Below, in pieces: positions 46,142-56,823 of a stretch of 64,000 bases of DNA (position 1 is the first letter of the stretch; every line of letters begins with the position of its first letter). This DNA comes from Trissonchulus latispiculum. Taxonomy: Eukaryota > Nematoda > Enoplea > Enoplida > Ironidae. Under the pieces are notes generated by a model that worked only from the letters and a program-made list of their open reading frames with translations, searched no databases and was not told the origin of the DNA. The DNA is taken from assembly GCA_030248195.1 (NCBI GenBank), contig JASAND010007811.1, positions 1 to 64,000 on the forward strand. The letters run 5' to 3'. The position numbers and the translations under genes were made by a program.

Positions 46142-46325
46142 CAGATGGACAAGAGGGGAGGGTGGAATTCCATGCATGTGCTGGGGGGGAGGGTTTCAGG
46201 GGGGGGGGGGGTTTCAAAGACCGGACTTGGACCTCACCTACCTCAGAATCCGGAAAAATCTGTTTTTCCGGCGGCCTTCGGCCACCGGTTCACTCCCCCC
46301 CAGAGCTTCCCCTCCTGCACATGTC
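46142..46325. mobile_element. G-run element, inverse copy of that at 34432-34610
   Basis: Long G-runs (46184-46211), then CCGGAAAAATC.GTTTTTCCGG, GGCGGCCTTCGGCC, C-runs and CTTCCCCTCCTGCACATG, in the reverse order and orientation of the copy at 34.4 kb. Target duplications are not evident. Confidence 0.6.
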
Positions 46326-47649
46326 TGATTTCAACCCACCCGCTTCTCGCGAAGACGCCCACGTGCTCCCAACAATTCTCACAATCAGGTTTTACTGTCA
46401 AACGACCAACACTGTTTTTTATTTAAAATCTGTCATTTTTTCAGTAAAAATCGTTTAAAAAAGTTGATCTTGTTAAAAATAGCTTTTCAGTTAAACATTT
46501 GAAAACATCTACAAAACAAGCTGAATTTCGCTTAGAAACTGCCCTCAGGCAAAATTACTTCCACAAGGCGCACCCAAACTGGCTACCACAAGGGTGGATA
46601 AAGTTGTGTCTCCAGTTCAGGAATGCTTAAACATTGCTGAATATCACCTTAAATTACTGGATTTTTAGATTTGTGCTCACCAGTTGTTTTCAAAACTGGC
46701 ATCTGTGGTCAGTTTTGGGAAGACCACTTTAAAATTTCCAAATGTTTTGGCAATAGACCACATATGTAGCGTATCAAAAACAACATGTGTAACGGATCAA
46801 GGTGACGCATGGTCAGTTTTACCGTTGCAGGTGGCTGAAGCTGACCTAGCTACCTGTCAGGCTTAGCATACATAATCATGATTAGGGACACTTTTAACTA
46901 GCCAGATAGTAGCTCTCCCAACGTGTACTTATGGGACTGGGGGAATTCTTACACTAGGGGAGCTCTACTGGGAGGATTCAACCCATTTCATTCTCTCCCT
47001 TCAGTACTGTATTTTCCCTTCGTGTGCACTCGCTCCTATCAAGTCGTCCTTTCCCCCTTATTACTCCTTGTATAGTGTGCCGCTCTCCACTAAGCTATCC
47101 CCAGAGCTACTGGTACGTTGGCTAGGCCAACCCTGCTGTCACTGTAAGTCATTTTATAGTGTTTATGTGTTGTTTACGTGAGGGTTCAGCCCACGTAATA
47201 TTTATTTATATTCTTTATGTAATTAATATACTTGTTGTTCCTACTTATTAAAGTGTTGTTACTACTATTTAGTATGCTATTAACTGAGCTCCTGATTAGG
47301 TGGGTAGCATTCTGTCAAGTCTGAGTGAGTGGGTAGAGTCGTCTCTTCCCTTACGGCAGGTTGTAACTACTGCGTATAAATTGTCTAGCGAGGCTGTCCC
47401 GACAGTCACCTGTGGTCGGTGAGTTATCTGTCAGTGCTATGGTCTTCGCATCCGCCAGGTACGGGTGTGGTAACGGTGCTAGGTAAGCTACGTTACTGGC
47501 CCCGCTACACATGTCCTCCTATGTCAAAATTGGACCCTGTGTGAACGATTTCCTAACAGCAAACTAAATCAGTAAAACAAGAAAAGCTAGAAACAAAGGT
47601 GGACGGTTGTCAAATGGGTAATTAAAAAGTGGTTATTATTATCATTTAC
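46326..47649. other. Gene-free stretch, possibly containing a solo LTR
   Basis: No exon is recognised. The part from about 46920 to 47515 (TGTACTTATGGGACTGGG ... CCCCGCTACA) has LTR-like composition, but I could not define a target duplication. A 3' exon for receptor C was looked for here on the minus strand and not found. Confidence 0.25.
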
Positions 47650-49773
47650 CTAGGGCAAGCGTTCCAGCAGAAAACAGTGTTAGCAGCAGGTAGAACGCCA
47701 GTTTAATCTGAGATAAATCCATCGAAACAGCAAGTTTTTCATTTTTTACTAGTTGACACATGCGAGCGTGCTCCTTTTCATGCAGGTAGAGCTGCCTTAG
47801 GTGCTCCATGACGCCGAGAACAGAAAAATGCAAAACAGCCATTGAGACATTCTGCAGTAGAAGGGATCCTCGTCTCAAAGCAAATGTGCGAATGTCTTTA
47901 TAGTTTGGTTCAGGAATAACAAACAGTTTGCACAGCTTTGGGTTCTTACCAAACCAGTATGAAAAGAAATCTTCTTGCTCAAAGACGACATATTCTTTGT
48001 TGGCTTCCAAAATACGCCCTGTATTTTTGTCACCTAAAACAGTATCGCACTATGCTGTTTTGAGTGCTACGTGTTCTGAAGTACCATTAAAATCAACGAT
48101 ATAATTGACTGAATTAAGTACTCAATCTAATTAATCATTTCAAGGTCTACTAAATTATATTCATATATTCAAATCCTGAAAGGTTCGTTTTGTTTCTTAC
48201 TTCGGTCTACGTTTCCTTATGCTTGCTTTTTGCTACGACGCAGTATTAGTGTCAAAGAACCTAGTAGCTGTATCAGATTACAAACAGTTTGCTTGTAAAC
48301 ATGACTGCTGAAATAATCGACCACCAAATTTCTATCAATTATTCCACAACTTCAAAACAAATGCAATATCAACGTCATCGTGAAATATAGATTTCGAACT
48401 CGAGTGAGCATAAGAGTTGACCAAATTGAGGGATTTACAAGGATAATATTTCACTGCAAAAATGGCGCAAAGTTACATAGCCAATCGCTCAAAATCCAAA
48501 CTTTAATTATGAACAGACCTCACCTTGGCGCAATATGCTGTAAACCTTAAAGCGAAAAATAGCATTTTTGAGCAAAAATTGCAGTTCCTGTGTCCAATTT
48601 TTTCAATTCATTGTAAGGAGTCCAGAGGCGACATAGGTACCAAAAGAATGCTTAATATGTGTAGAGTGCAGCTAGTTATACGCCACTTTTGTATCTGTTG
48701 TCAACCGTGCAGAATAAGAGAAAGATTACTGTAGGTCCTGTTTTTCATTGTACAAAACAGCCGACTATCCAAATTTCTGACTGAAAATTCACCAAAAATC
48801 CACCGTTCAATTCGAATTGCACCAATGTAACTCACTGCATTCTACAATATGTCCTCAACTTGTGTATAAAGTTGTGGCGCTGTATCTTTCATACAGCGAC
48901 GAACTTTGGATGCAAACCCTCTAGCCCAACTTTATCATTTTCCTATGTTTAACACATGTTGTGGTCACCTTTGAAGGGCTCAAGAGAACGATGGAAGCAG
49001 TATTACGCAAAACACGCTTGTCCTGCTTTGCGGACCCATTGGTAGTACAAACTGTGTGAAAATGAGCAAAATCGAAAATAGCCGAAAATCAGCCTAAAAG
49101 CGGCCCCCCTCCTTTAAAAGTGCAAGCTTATTTCTTGATACTAGTGCTATGCCCAAGATCGGGCCGTAATTTAGGTATTAGAACAGCCTCAGGTTCATAC
49201 TAAGACAATTACTTCGTCATCGCAACCCCTCTGCACTGTTTTGTCAAGGATGTGGAGAACTAGTAAGGTACGCAAGGGAGTGATTCCAAAACCATGAGCT
49301 CACTTAAAACTATTATGCCGATTGCTGTGATAGCATAACTATACATCTATTAGCAGTACGTTAATTCCGATCATCAAAACAAACATAACGTTTCCACTCG
49401 TTTAATATACAAGCCTAGCAAATTTTCCGGAATCAGCGTAGTTCCTCTGTACTGACGAATTTGGTAGACGTGTTTTATGTCTTTCAGAAATGTCATAAAA
49501 TCTGTAGCTTTTTAGCAGCTGAATTTTCAGATGCAATTACCTTAAGTAAAAACCTCAACACATTCGCTTACCATAAATGATGACAGGAGGGTTAACCAAT
49601 GAGGCCTCATAAAGCTTTTGAAGGCCGCCCTGAGATGCTGGATTAAAGTGTATGATGCCATCGGCGTAAACTGCTAGTTTGTACTCATTCTTTTTGACCA
49701 ATAAGCTTACGCTCTGGATGTCTGTAATAGGCGGCGACAAAGGCGTAACAATAAGGCGGCTTGAGAGTCCCGC
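47650..49773 (-). CDS. IR-like receptor C, only the two S2 exons present
   Basis: Exons 49773-49572 (202 nt) and 48033-47650 (384 nt) have exactly the lengths, phases and splice positions of exons 3 and 4 of receptors A and B. The first reads AGLSSRLIVTPLSPPITDIQ and continues S2. The second has LRRGSLLLQNVSMAVLHFS, VMEHLRQLYLHEKEHARMCQ and M4 (KLAFYLLLTLFSAGTLALG). Protein identity to receptor B is high, about three quarters by eye, and both frames are intact. Exons for S1, the pore and the tail are not visible upstream to the next gene or downstream. It is either a partial inverted duplicate of receptor B or a gene whose other exons are unrecognised or missing. Confidence 0.75.
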
Positions 49774-50407
49774 CTAAAGCATTGTACAAATAACTAACTA
49801 TACTATATGTCCTTAATTTTCAAAAACTAAAATACAAATTTACCCATTCAAATTTTTTTCAGCCGATTGGTCTCAGTTCGTCAGCTTACTTTCGGTTACT
49901 GCGTAGTTAACCTGTTAAAAGCATCCTCAGTTGGTCGTCTGTTTTTCCGGCAATACCTCTGCGTAGGCGGCTATATACATTATTCTGTGCAGCTTCTTCT
50001 CTCTGCTGCATGCTTAAACTAGTACAGGACTGTGTGATGAAGATAACAGGGGGTTTCAAATGTATACTGTTGACATTACCATGCAACGGCTACACATTTC
50101 CAGTTTTCAGAAGTAACGAAATTTTGCCATAACGAATATACAAATTAGAAATATTCGATTCAAACAAATCAATTTGTGATATGGCTTAGTGTTAATTTGC
50201 CGTGCTTTATCCCGATGCCACAAACTAGTTTTGTCAAATACTTCCTTATGTGTACGGTGCAAGATGACAAGAAGCAAACAACTACGTGCACACAAATTAC
50301 TGAGATACACGCTGTAGAGTGCACACAAATTACTGAGATGGACGCTGTGGAGTTGGAATGTAAGAAATGAAATTGTCACTTCAGCACCTGAGACCCGAAA
50401 AATTCTG
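49774..50407. other. No gene recognised upstream of receptor C S2 exons
   Basis: I looked here for the S1 and pore exons of receptor C and saw none. A CACACAAATTACTGAGAT duplication of about 35 bp occurs at 50285-50345. Confidence 0.35.
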
Positions 50408-50479
50408 TCCTCGAGTGGGATTCGAATCCACGACTTCCGGTTTAACAGTCCGACGCTCTCCCAACGGAGCTATCGAGGC
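50408..50479 (-). tRNA. tRNA-like gene or pseudogene, anticodon GTT
   Basis: 72 bases fold into a full cloverleaf: 7-bp acceptor stem with one mismatch at the end (G1-A72), D-stem GCTC/GAGC, anticodon loop CTGTTAA (GTT, Asn), T-loop TTCGAAT. Mismatches also occur at 31-39 and 53-61, one in each of the remaining stems. The body looks closer to tRNA-Tyr than to tRNA-Asn from memory, so identity is uncertain. There is no intron and no encoded CCA. It may be a decayed gene or the head of a SINE. Confidence 0.5.
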
Positions 50480-50717
50480 TACAGACAGACAAAGCTAGAA
50501 GGCTAGCTAGCTGACAATAAATGAATAATGTGTTTTACAACGCGGACACACTCGTGACCCAGGGCGAGGAACACTCTGGAGTGCTGCCTGCCTACAATGC
50601 CGAAATGTGACTGTTCGATGGGAAAACTCTGACGACATTCTTGGCATTAACTGCATTTAAAGCACTCAAATTAACACTAAACCAAATCACAAATTTGTTG
50701 TAGCACGCAACATTGTG

Positions 50718-50850
50718 CACTCATAAATAACGCCCCAAATACTTGTGAAACCCTCGCGCAGGGAACTCGTTCGTTTCGCGCACTCGTGCCCTGCACTCGG
50801 AGTTTCACAAGTATCCGTGCCTTAAATTACTGAGTGCACGCTGGCCCGTG
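50718..50850. mobile_element. Short palindromic MITE related to 32207-32326
   Basis: It is bounded by GCACTCA and TGAGTGC, with inner GTGAAACCCTCGCGCAGGG and GCACTCGGAGTTTCAC inverted segments. It matches the copy at 32.2 kb in layout and in the CACTCGGAG core. Confidence 0.45.
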
Positions 50851-52439
50851 CCACAACCTATACAAGAACAAATTCTCTTATCTCTGGCATGTTAAATTTA
50901 CCGTATACGAATTCCGCCATTGAATGTAGGTTTTGCAAAGTAACCTTATCTTAAAATACTGGTTACTATTTTCCTTGAATTGATACCTATTTGAGTAAAA
51001 CTTAAAAACTGCAATTAGGGCTAGTTTTATGAATACTTTGCAAAACAGAGGCATTTGAGTTTTCAGGAAAAATGGGCTTTCTGAGAAAAACCGTAATTAT
51101 AAACTCAAACAAGGACTAGTTGGCGTAGCCGGTCTCAATTCTGGACTTATCTCCAAAACTGAGCACAAATATTTTGCAGAAAACTTCTACTTGTTCATGT
51201 CATTCCCACCTGGTTAACTTTTTTCTAATATGTCAGCTTTTCTATGAATGGAACAGGTCTATATTATCCGAGATAAGGCTTTAGCTCACACGTTAACTAA
51301 TCTAAACAGATATCATTTCGGTTTTTAGCCACATTTTAGCCACGGTAGTAGTATAGGTCAGCACAAATGGGACCTGTTTGTACAGGTATTTTGGCTTCAT
51401 TCTGGCTTTGACGAATAGGGTAATTAATCATACAGGTAAGGTCATTAATTATACAGGTAAAGTCATTGGTGCAGATGTCTTTCAAGGTCATTGTTGGCCA
51501 ATTTTTCCTTTAGCTTAGCTTAGCTTTCTAACATTGTACTAAATTTTTAACAGTGTTATTTACTTTATCTACGTATTTAACTTTAAGTTTGCTAGACTAT
51601 AGTTTGTTTACCTGCCTAATTAGTGTTTGTTAATTACCTGTCTAATTAAGTACGTAAATTTAATTAAGTAACATTTTGAAACTTTTTTCAAACTTTTATT
51701 TACCTGACTGTTTGCCAATGATGGTTCTGCTACCTATTTGCTTCAGAGTTGTAAAGGCCAACTATATTTCTACAAATTTTTTCCATTTTCCTTAAATAAC
51801 TAAATTTTCCTTGCCTTTATTCTTCTATATGACATCTGGACCTTTATATTAACCTAGAAATGGAAGGAAGAAAATAAACACTTAAGGAATCCAAAATATG
51901 TAGTTAGGTACTTCAGATGACATGAATCTCCCTATTAGCTGCCTTTCTGCAGGCTCATATGAATAACACACTGAGGACTCAAACCTGTCAAAAGTCTTTC
52001 TCCCTATTAGCTGCCTGCTTGTTTAGAAAATTTATGGTGAACCTGAAACAAATAATGCTAATCTAAAAACTGAAATGTTTAAAATCGTAATGTTTAAAGT
52101 TGTAATATGTACTACTGCTAAAAATGTGACGATCAAAATTTGAATGACTAAAAAATACAACTACTAAAATGCAATAATTAAAGATACAACTTTTAAAAAT
52201 GCTACAACTAAAAATCTTACCGGAATTCATTGTCGTGGTGATGTAAAATCTGGTGATTCAAATGTCAGTAAGGTTAATAAACCTGCCAAACTTACAATAT
52301 ATGTCTAAACTTTGCAGCATTCTTGTGCTAGGTTTCATAAAATACACCATCAATCTTTCATACTTGTTCATTAATTATTGAACAAAAGTTGTATTGTCTT
52401 GGTACCAAAAGTTCTATGTAACAATATTTTCATTACACA

Positions 52440-52970
52440 CAAATTTTCATAGTCACCTTTAATTAATTATTACTAACTAATTAGTTAACCTATAATTATC
52501 AACAGGTGACCGAAGTTAGTTCATTATTACTTTATTACACAGGCACCATAATTAACCCAATATGTGTCAACAATCTTACGCAATTGCAGACATAAAATTA
52601 TAATCACCCATTTTCACATTTCATAGTTGACTTTAATAAATTATTACTAACTAATTAGTTAACTACTAAACAAAATTAGTTGACCGAAGTTAGTTCAACA
52701 CATGCTCTTTACATAGACACAAAACTTATCACGTAAAGTTTTCCCAATCTTGCGTAATTGGAGACATAAAATTAAAATCACCCATTTTCTGCCAATTTTC
52801 ACATTTTCATAGTCAACTTTAACCAATTATTACTAACTAACTAGCCAACCAATAATTACCAAGAGGTGACCGAAGTTAGTTCAACACATGCTCTTTACAT
52901 AGACACAAAGATTAAAGTGATAAGTATTGCCAATTTTACGTAATTGGAGACATAAAATTTTCATTTTCAA
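52440..52970. repeat. ~180-bp tandem repeat, three copies, inside long-TIR element
   Basis: Each unit carries TTAATTATTACTAACTAA, GACCGAAGTTAGTTCA, CACAGGCAC/ATAGACACA and GTAATTGGAGACATAAAATT-type segments. The marker GACCGAAGTTAGTTCA starts near 52508, 52682 and 52868. Confidence 0.75.
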
Positions 52971-53044
52971 CCAATGTTTACGTCTTTAATTTCATTGAGA
53001 CAGGTGCAATCAAGCTAGATAAGGCGAATTGGTAAGCTTTGGGA

Positions 53045-53365
53045 GACAGGTTTGAGTCCTCAGTATGCTAAAGATATGCTAACACTAGAAGGCTGCTAAT
53101 AGGGAGAAAATTTTAAACAAGCAGGGAGAAAAATAGTGACAGGTTTGAGTCCTCAGTATGCTAAAGATATGCTAACACTAGAAGGCAGCTAGCAGGGGAA
53201 GAAAACTTTAAACAAGCAGGGAGAGAAAGACTTTTGACAGCTTTGAGTCTCAGTATGCTAAAGATATGCTAACACTAGCAGGCAGCTAGCAGGGAGAAAA
53301 ATAGTGACAGGTTTGAGTCCTCAGTATGCTAAAGATATGCTAACACTAGCAGGCATCTAACATCA
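53045..53365. repeat. ~70-97-bp tandem repeat, four copies, inside long-TIR element
   Basis: TTTGAGTCCTCAGTATGC followed by TAAAGATATGCTAACACTAG recurs at 53051, 53145, 53242 (one base shorter) and 53312. Spacer parts AAACAAGCAGGGAGA vary in length, which explains the uneven period. Confidence 0.8.
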
Positions 53366-53926
53366 GTATATTCTTAAGTACATAACTAACAATCTTGTCT
53401 TCTTTAAGTGTTTGTTACATGTCTTCCATTTCAAGGTTAATACAAAGGTCCAGATGTTAGAAGAAGGATAAAGGTAAGGAAAATTTAGTTATTTAAGAAA
53501 AATGGAAAAAATTTGTAGAAATATAGTTGGCCTTTACAACTCTGAAGCAAGTAGGTAGCAGAAGCGTCATTGACAAACAGTCAGGTAAATAAAAGTTTGA
53601 AAATGTTACTTAATTAAATTTACGTGCTTAATTAGACAGTTAATTTACAAACACTAATTAGGCAGGTAAACAAACCATAGTCTAGCAAACTTAAAGTTAA
53701 ATACGTAGGTAAAGTAGCATAAGCTAATAACACTGTTAAAAATTTAGTACAATGTTAGAAAGCTAAGCTAAGCTAAAGGGAAAAGTGGCAATAATGACCT
53801 TGAAAGACATCTGCCTCTATGATTAATGACTTTACCTGTATGATTAATGACCCTATTCGTCAAAGCCAGAATGAAGCCAAAAATACCTGTACAAAGTGGT
53901 CCCATTTGTGCTGACCTATACTACTG

Positions 53927-55467
53927 TTACCCGCTTACAACTCTGGTTTGAATATACTTAATTATTTTTATACTTGTATTTTTGGGACAGAAACCGGCAT
54001 TTTGACATATTCCTTCGGGACCTGCTTTATTAATGGCGTCAGTGATGTACTGGACGGCATTATTGATTGAGTCGGTGCAGTTCTTTACTTCTGTGGCTGG
54101 CTTGTTCTTACACACCTTTTCAATGTAAGTGCTTCCTAACCATTGCTAAAATAAACTGACAATTAACCGTTTTAAGACCTCTGGTTCGAGGTCCTCCCAC
54201 AAGAATAATTTTTCGGATAGTTAGCCAGCATACCTTCGATGATGAGACTAATACAAAAAAGTTACGGAATTAATTTATTAGTATATAATGTTATCCATAC
54301 TGTAACTAATTGGAGCAAACATAGACACTGGTCGTAATAAAATTGCATAATACATAAATCAACAAATTTAGTAATTTAAAGTTAAAGCAAGAAATAACTG
54401 ACCAATCTTTCAGGAGTGATAGCTGCAATTTCTTCCGTGCAGATATCGCAAATTACGGAACCATAAGCTTGGGACAAGCCTGGAATAAAATATTGAAATT
54501 GCACAAGCAGAAAGCCAGAAATTTTTTGAAAGCATGCCCTTAACCATACATTAGCATAGGGTCGGGTCCTGGGGGGGCTTGACCCCAAAAAATTTTGAGG
54601 GGGCTTGTACCTTGAACAAAAATTTTCAGGGGGGGGCTTGTACCTCAAGAATTTATTTGTAAAATTTTTCCAAAAATTAACGCTAATTTTATTAAAATTT
54701 ACATTCTTTAATCAAAATTTGCAAAAAATTTTCTATTTTTAAAAAATTTCAAAATTTTGTCCGATTTTCCCAAAAAATTAAACCTTTTAGCTAAAAAATT
54801 CCGGCTCGAAGCCGAAAATTTTTTAATTTTTACTGTAAAAACTAATTTTTCCCCGCTATTTTTGGTTATCCCTTGGCCATTTTTTCGTTACCGCTTGTCC
54901 CCGACGGCAGTAGGGCTAGTACCTTGTCCGGGTTGGGGGGGCTTCTTGGACCCCCCAGACCCCCACGTTAACCTATGCCCTTAACAATTTTTAGGTTCCA
55001 TGGATATATGTTAAAGCTAGCATATATTTGATTGGAAAAGCGAAAGCAATTGGAAATGTCCATGGTGCGATCCCCAGCGGAGTCAAAACTTTACAGTTAC
55101 ACCTTTAGTCATTCTTTATTTTATTTCGCAAAAGGCCCTCCAACGTGGACTCGCAGAGCGGCAAGGCACGTAATGGGGTCAAACCGCAGACCGCAGCCAA
55201 GAGACGAAGAGATGAAGATCGTGGATAGAAAACATGATTATTGGCACAAAACTTGCACCGCAGTTACACCCAGTTTTAGTCATTCCTTCTCTTGGGCTAA
55301 AATCAACTTCAACAGATTAAAATTTAGCTAATTTTAATATTAGAATATTTACATTTTAATTAATTTAGCAATTATATATAATATGAACTCCTCATTGCTT
55401 TTTTAAAAGTGTTAAGGTTCTCTTTACACTTACCAACAATAAACAATAATGATATAAAAGCAAGCAT
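53927..55467 (-). CDS. Saposin-like secreted protein, complete, three exons, 109 aa
   Basis: Exons 55467-55434, 54479-54403 and 54145-53927 (TAA) join in frame (phases 1 and 0). Exon 1 encodes a signal peptide, MLAFISLLFIV. The mature part begins near QAYGSVICDIC and has six cysteines: CDIC, VC, NC, IC and FC. Their spacing, with helix-like segments between (NNAVQYITDAINKAGPEGIC), fits a single saposin B-type domain. Such domains bind or disrupt lipid membranes; small secreted ones include lysosomal cofactors and amoebapore-like defence peptides. Which applies here is not known. Intron 1 holds a G-run element (54548-54979). A 2.6-kb transposable element begins one base after the stop codon, so the 3' untranslated region and polyadenylation site must lie within or beyond it. 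Confidence 0.8.
54548..54979. mobile_element. G-run element, inverse copy of that at 23374-23747
   Basis: It begins CATACATTAGCATAGGGTCG and ends CCCCCACGTTAACCTATG, the inverse termini of the 23.4-kb copy. The interior is G-runs then AAATTTT-rich sequence. It lies in intron 1 of the saposin-like gene. Confidence 0.6.
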
Positions 55468-55857
55468 ATTGGACAGGAGATTTTTTGAACTATGATATGC
55501 AGTGTTTGTTCTAGTTCACTTCAGAACAATGGCTCGAAACACAAGGCACTTTTATCAGTAAGTTCCCTGAAATTGACGCTTTCACACCTACTTTGCCCAA
55601 TGACTTATACAATGCCGATAAGATAGTTTTAATCTAACGATCAAAAAGTTACAAAGTGGGTGGGAACAAAAAATTAAGTAACTTTAATAGCTATTACAGC
55701 CACGCTGATAATTTTCATTCCATTAGACTGAGCTATCAGCTGAGAGATCTTCAACCAGAACTTTGAACATTAACTTAAAAACTTTTATTTTTTTGCAAAA
55801 AATTGAAACAGCAAAATATGTTTTCATCCTAAACTTTGCTCTACCAAGAATATATAA

Positions 55858-56215
55858 TAACTAAGAGTGTGACAAGCGCAACACTCTTAGCTATCAAGCT
55901 GGGGACATGATCTGCACGATAACGGTCTACTCCCCCCCACAAATCAGACCCTAGAGACCCCCCCAACAAAACAGACCCTAGTCAACCACCCCTCCCACAA
56001 AACAGCCCCTAGTGGATTTGACCCCCCTCCCCTACAAATCAGACCCTACTGAAATGACCCCCCCCCCACAAATCAGACCCTAGGGAAATCCACTAGTGTC
56101 TGTTTTGTGGGGGGGGGGGTGGTTGACTAGGGTCCGTTTTGTGGGGGAGGGGTCACTGGGGTCTGATTTGTGGGGGGGGGGTAGGCCGTTATCGTGCAAC
56201 AGAGGGGGTAATCTG
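55858..56215. mobile_element. G-run/C-run foldback, related to 31490-31875
   Basis: It begins with a hairpin around AAGAGTGTGACAAGCGC. Then come repeats of CCCCCCCACAAATCAGACCC (four or five, some with AACAAAACAGACCC), then their inverses TTTGTGGGGGGGG (three), ending GGCCGTTATCGTGCA, which is the inverse of TGCACGATAACGGTC near the start. It is non-coding. Confidence 0.7.
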
Positions 56216-56294
56216 TAGAATATTTCCTTGATTTTACCCTAAATTATTCAAAAGTGGGTGCTAACTTCATCAAAATCAATCTAAATTTGACTGC

Positions 56295-56795
56295 TGTGTA
56301 CGGTCCAACGCCGTACATAGCTAATACATCTTCATCGCCATTTTGATTACAATTTTAGTCAGTCTGGTTTTCAACTTTGGGATAAGCGGCGGCTTTGGGC
56401 GCCATTTTGGATTACTGCGATTCACCGGTCTGACTTGACTGTCAGTTGGGGGGCATTTTGGGGTCACACCCATATTTCTATCTAGGAGCTATACACAGTT
56501 TGTTATTTTGCTTTGGGAGTCTCATACCAAACATTGTGCTTGCCGATTTGTTTTGTATTATATTTGTGAGTTTCATTTAAATTCATGGAAATGTTATTCT
56601 GTGTTTGAAAGTAATCAGAATTGGATTTTGGTATTTGTTTTGCAAAGTAAATCCGTGTAAATTAGGGCGTGCCATTTATTTTAATTAGGATAGCGATTAA
56701 GTAAGGATTGAATCAGACATGTTACACACTCGCACGAACCTTTAATCTTTATTGAACATTCGAAATTATTTACTGTGAATATTCTAAATTCTACA
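56295..56795 (+). mobile_element. 5' LTR of Ty3/gypsy-type retrotransposon (approximate)
   Basis: Limits are inferred: a TGTGTACGG start after a clean sequence change, and an end at TCTACA, three bases before the primer-binding site. A TATA-like TATTATATTT lies at about 56568. The matching 3' LTR is outside the window, so the boundaries cannot be confirmed here. Confidence 0.5.
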
Positions 56796-56798
56796 AAC

Positions 56799-56811
56799 TG
56801 GCGACCGTAAC
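56799..56811 (+). promoter_or_regulatory. Primer-binding site, TGGCGACCGTAAC
   Basis: It lies between the LTR and gag and would pair with the 3' end of a tRNA ending ...ACGGTCGCCA. From memory, the 412/mdg1 group of Drosophila uses a TGGCGACCGT site and tRNA-Arg. It would prime minus-strand DNA synthesis. Confidence 0.6.
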
Positions 56812-56823
56812 TCTCGAGTAAAT

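Larger units (their letters stand above)
51347..53925. mobile_element. 2.58-kb non-autonomous element with ~0.55-kb inverted termini
   Basis: The left end AGTAGTATAGGTCAGCACAA and the right end CTGACCTATACTACT are inverse. The arms run inward to about 51865 and 53440 at roughly 90% identity. Inside are three ~180-bp repeats marked by GACCGAAGTTAGTTCA (52506-52881) and four ~70-97-bp repeats marked by TTTGAGTCCTCAGTATGC (53051-53350), plus an inverse fragment of the latter at about 51940-52020. No protein is encoded. From memory, long TIRs beginning AGT and ending ACT recall Polinton/Maverick elements, but no 6-bp target duplication is found. The right end lies one base from the saposin-like stop codon. 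Confidence 0.8.

Noticed and set aside
51347..53925. Confident assignment as a Polinton/Maverick
   Set aside because: The termini and long TIRs are suggestive, but no polymerase, integrase or 6-bp target duplication is visible, so only a neutral description is given.
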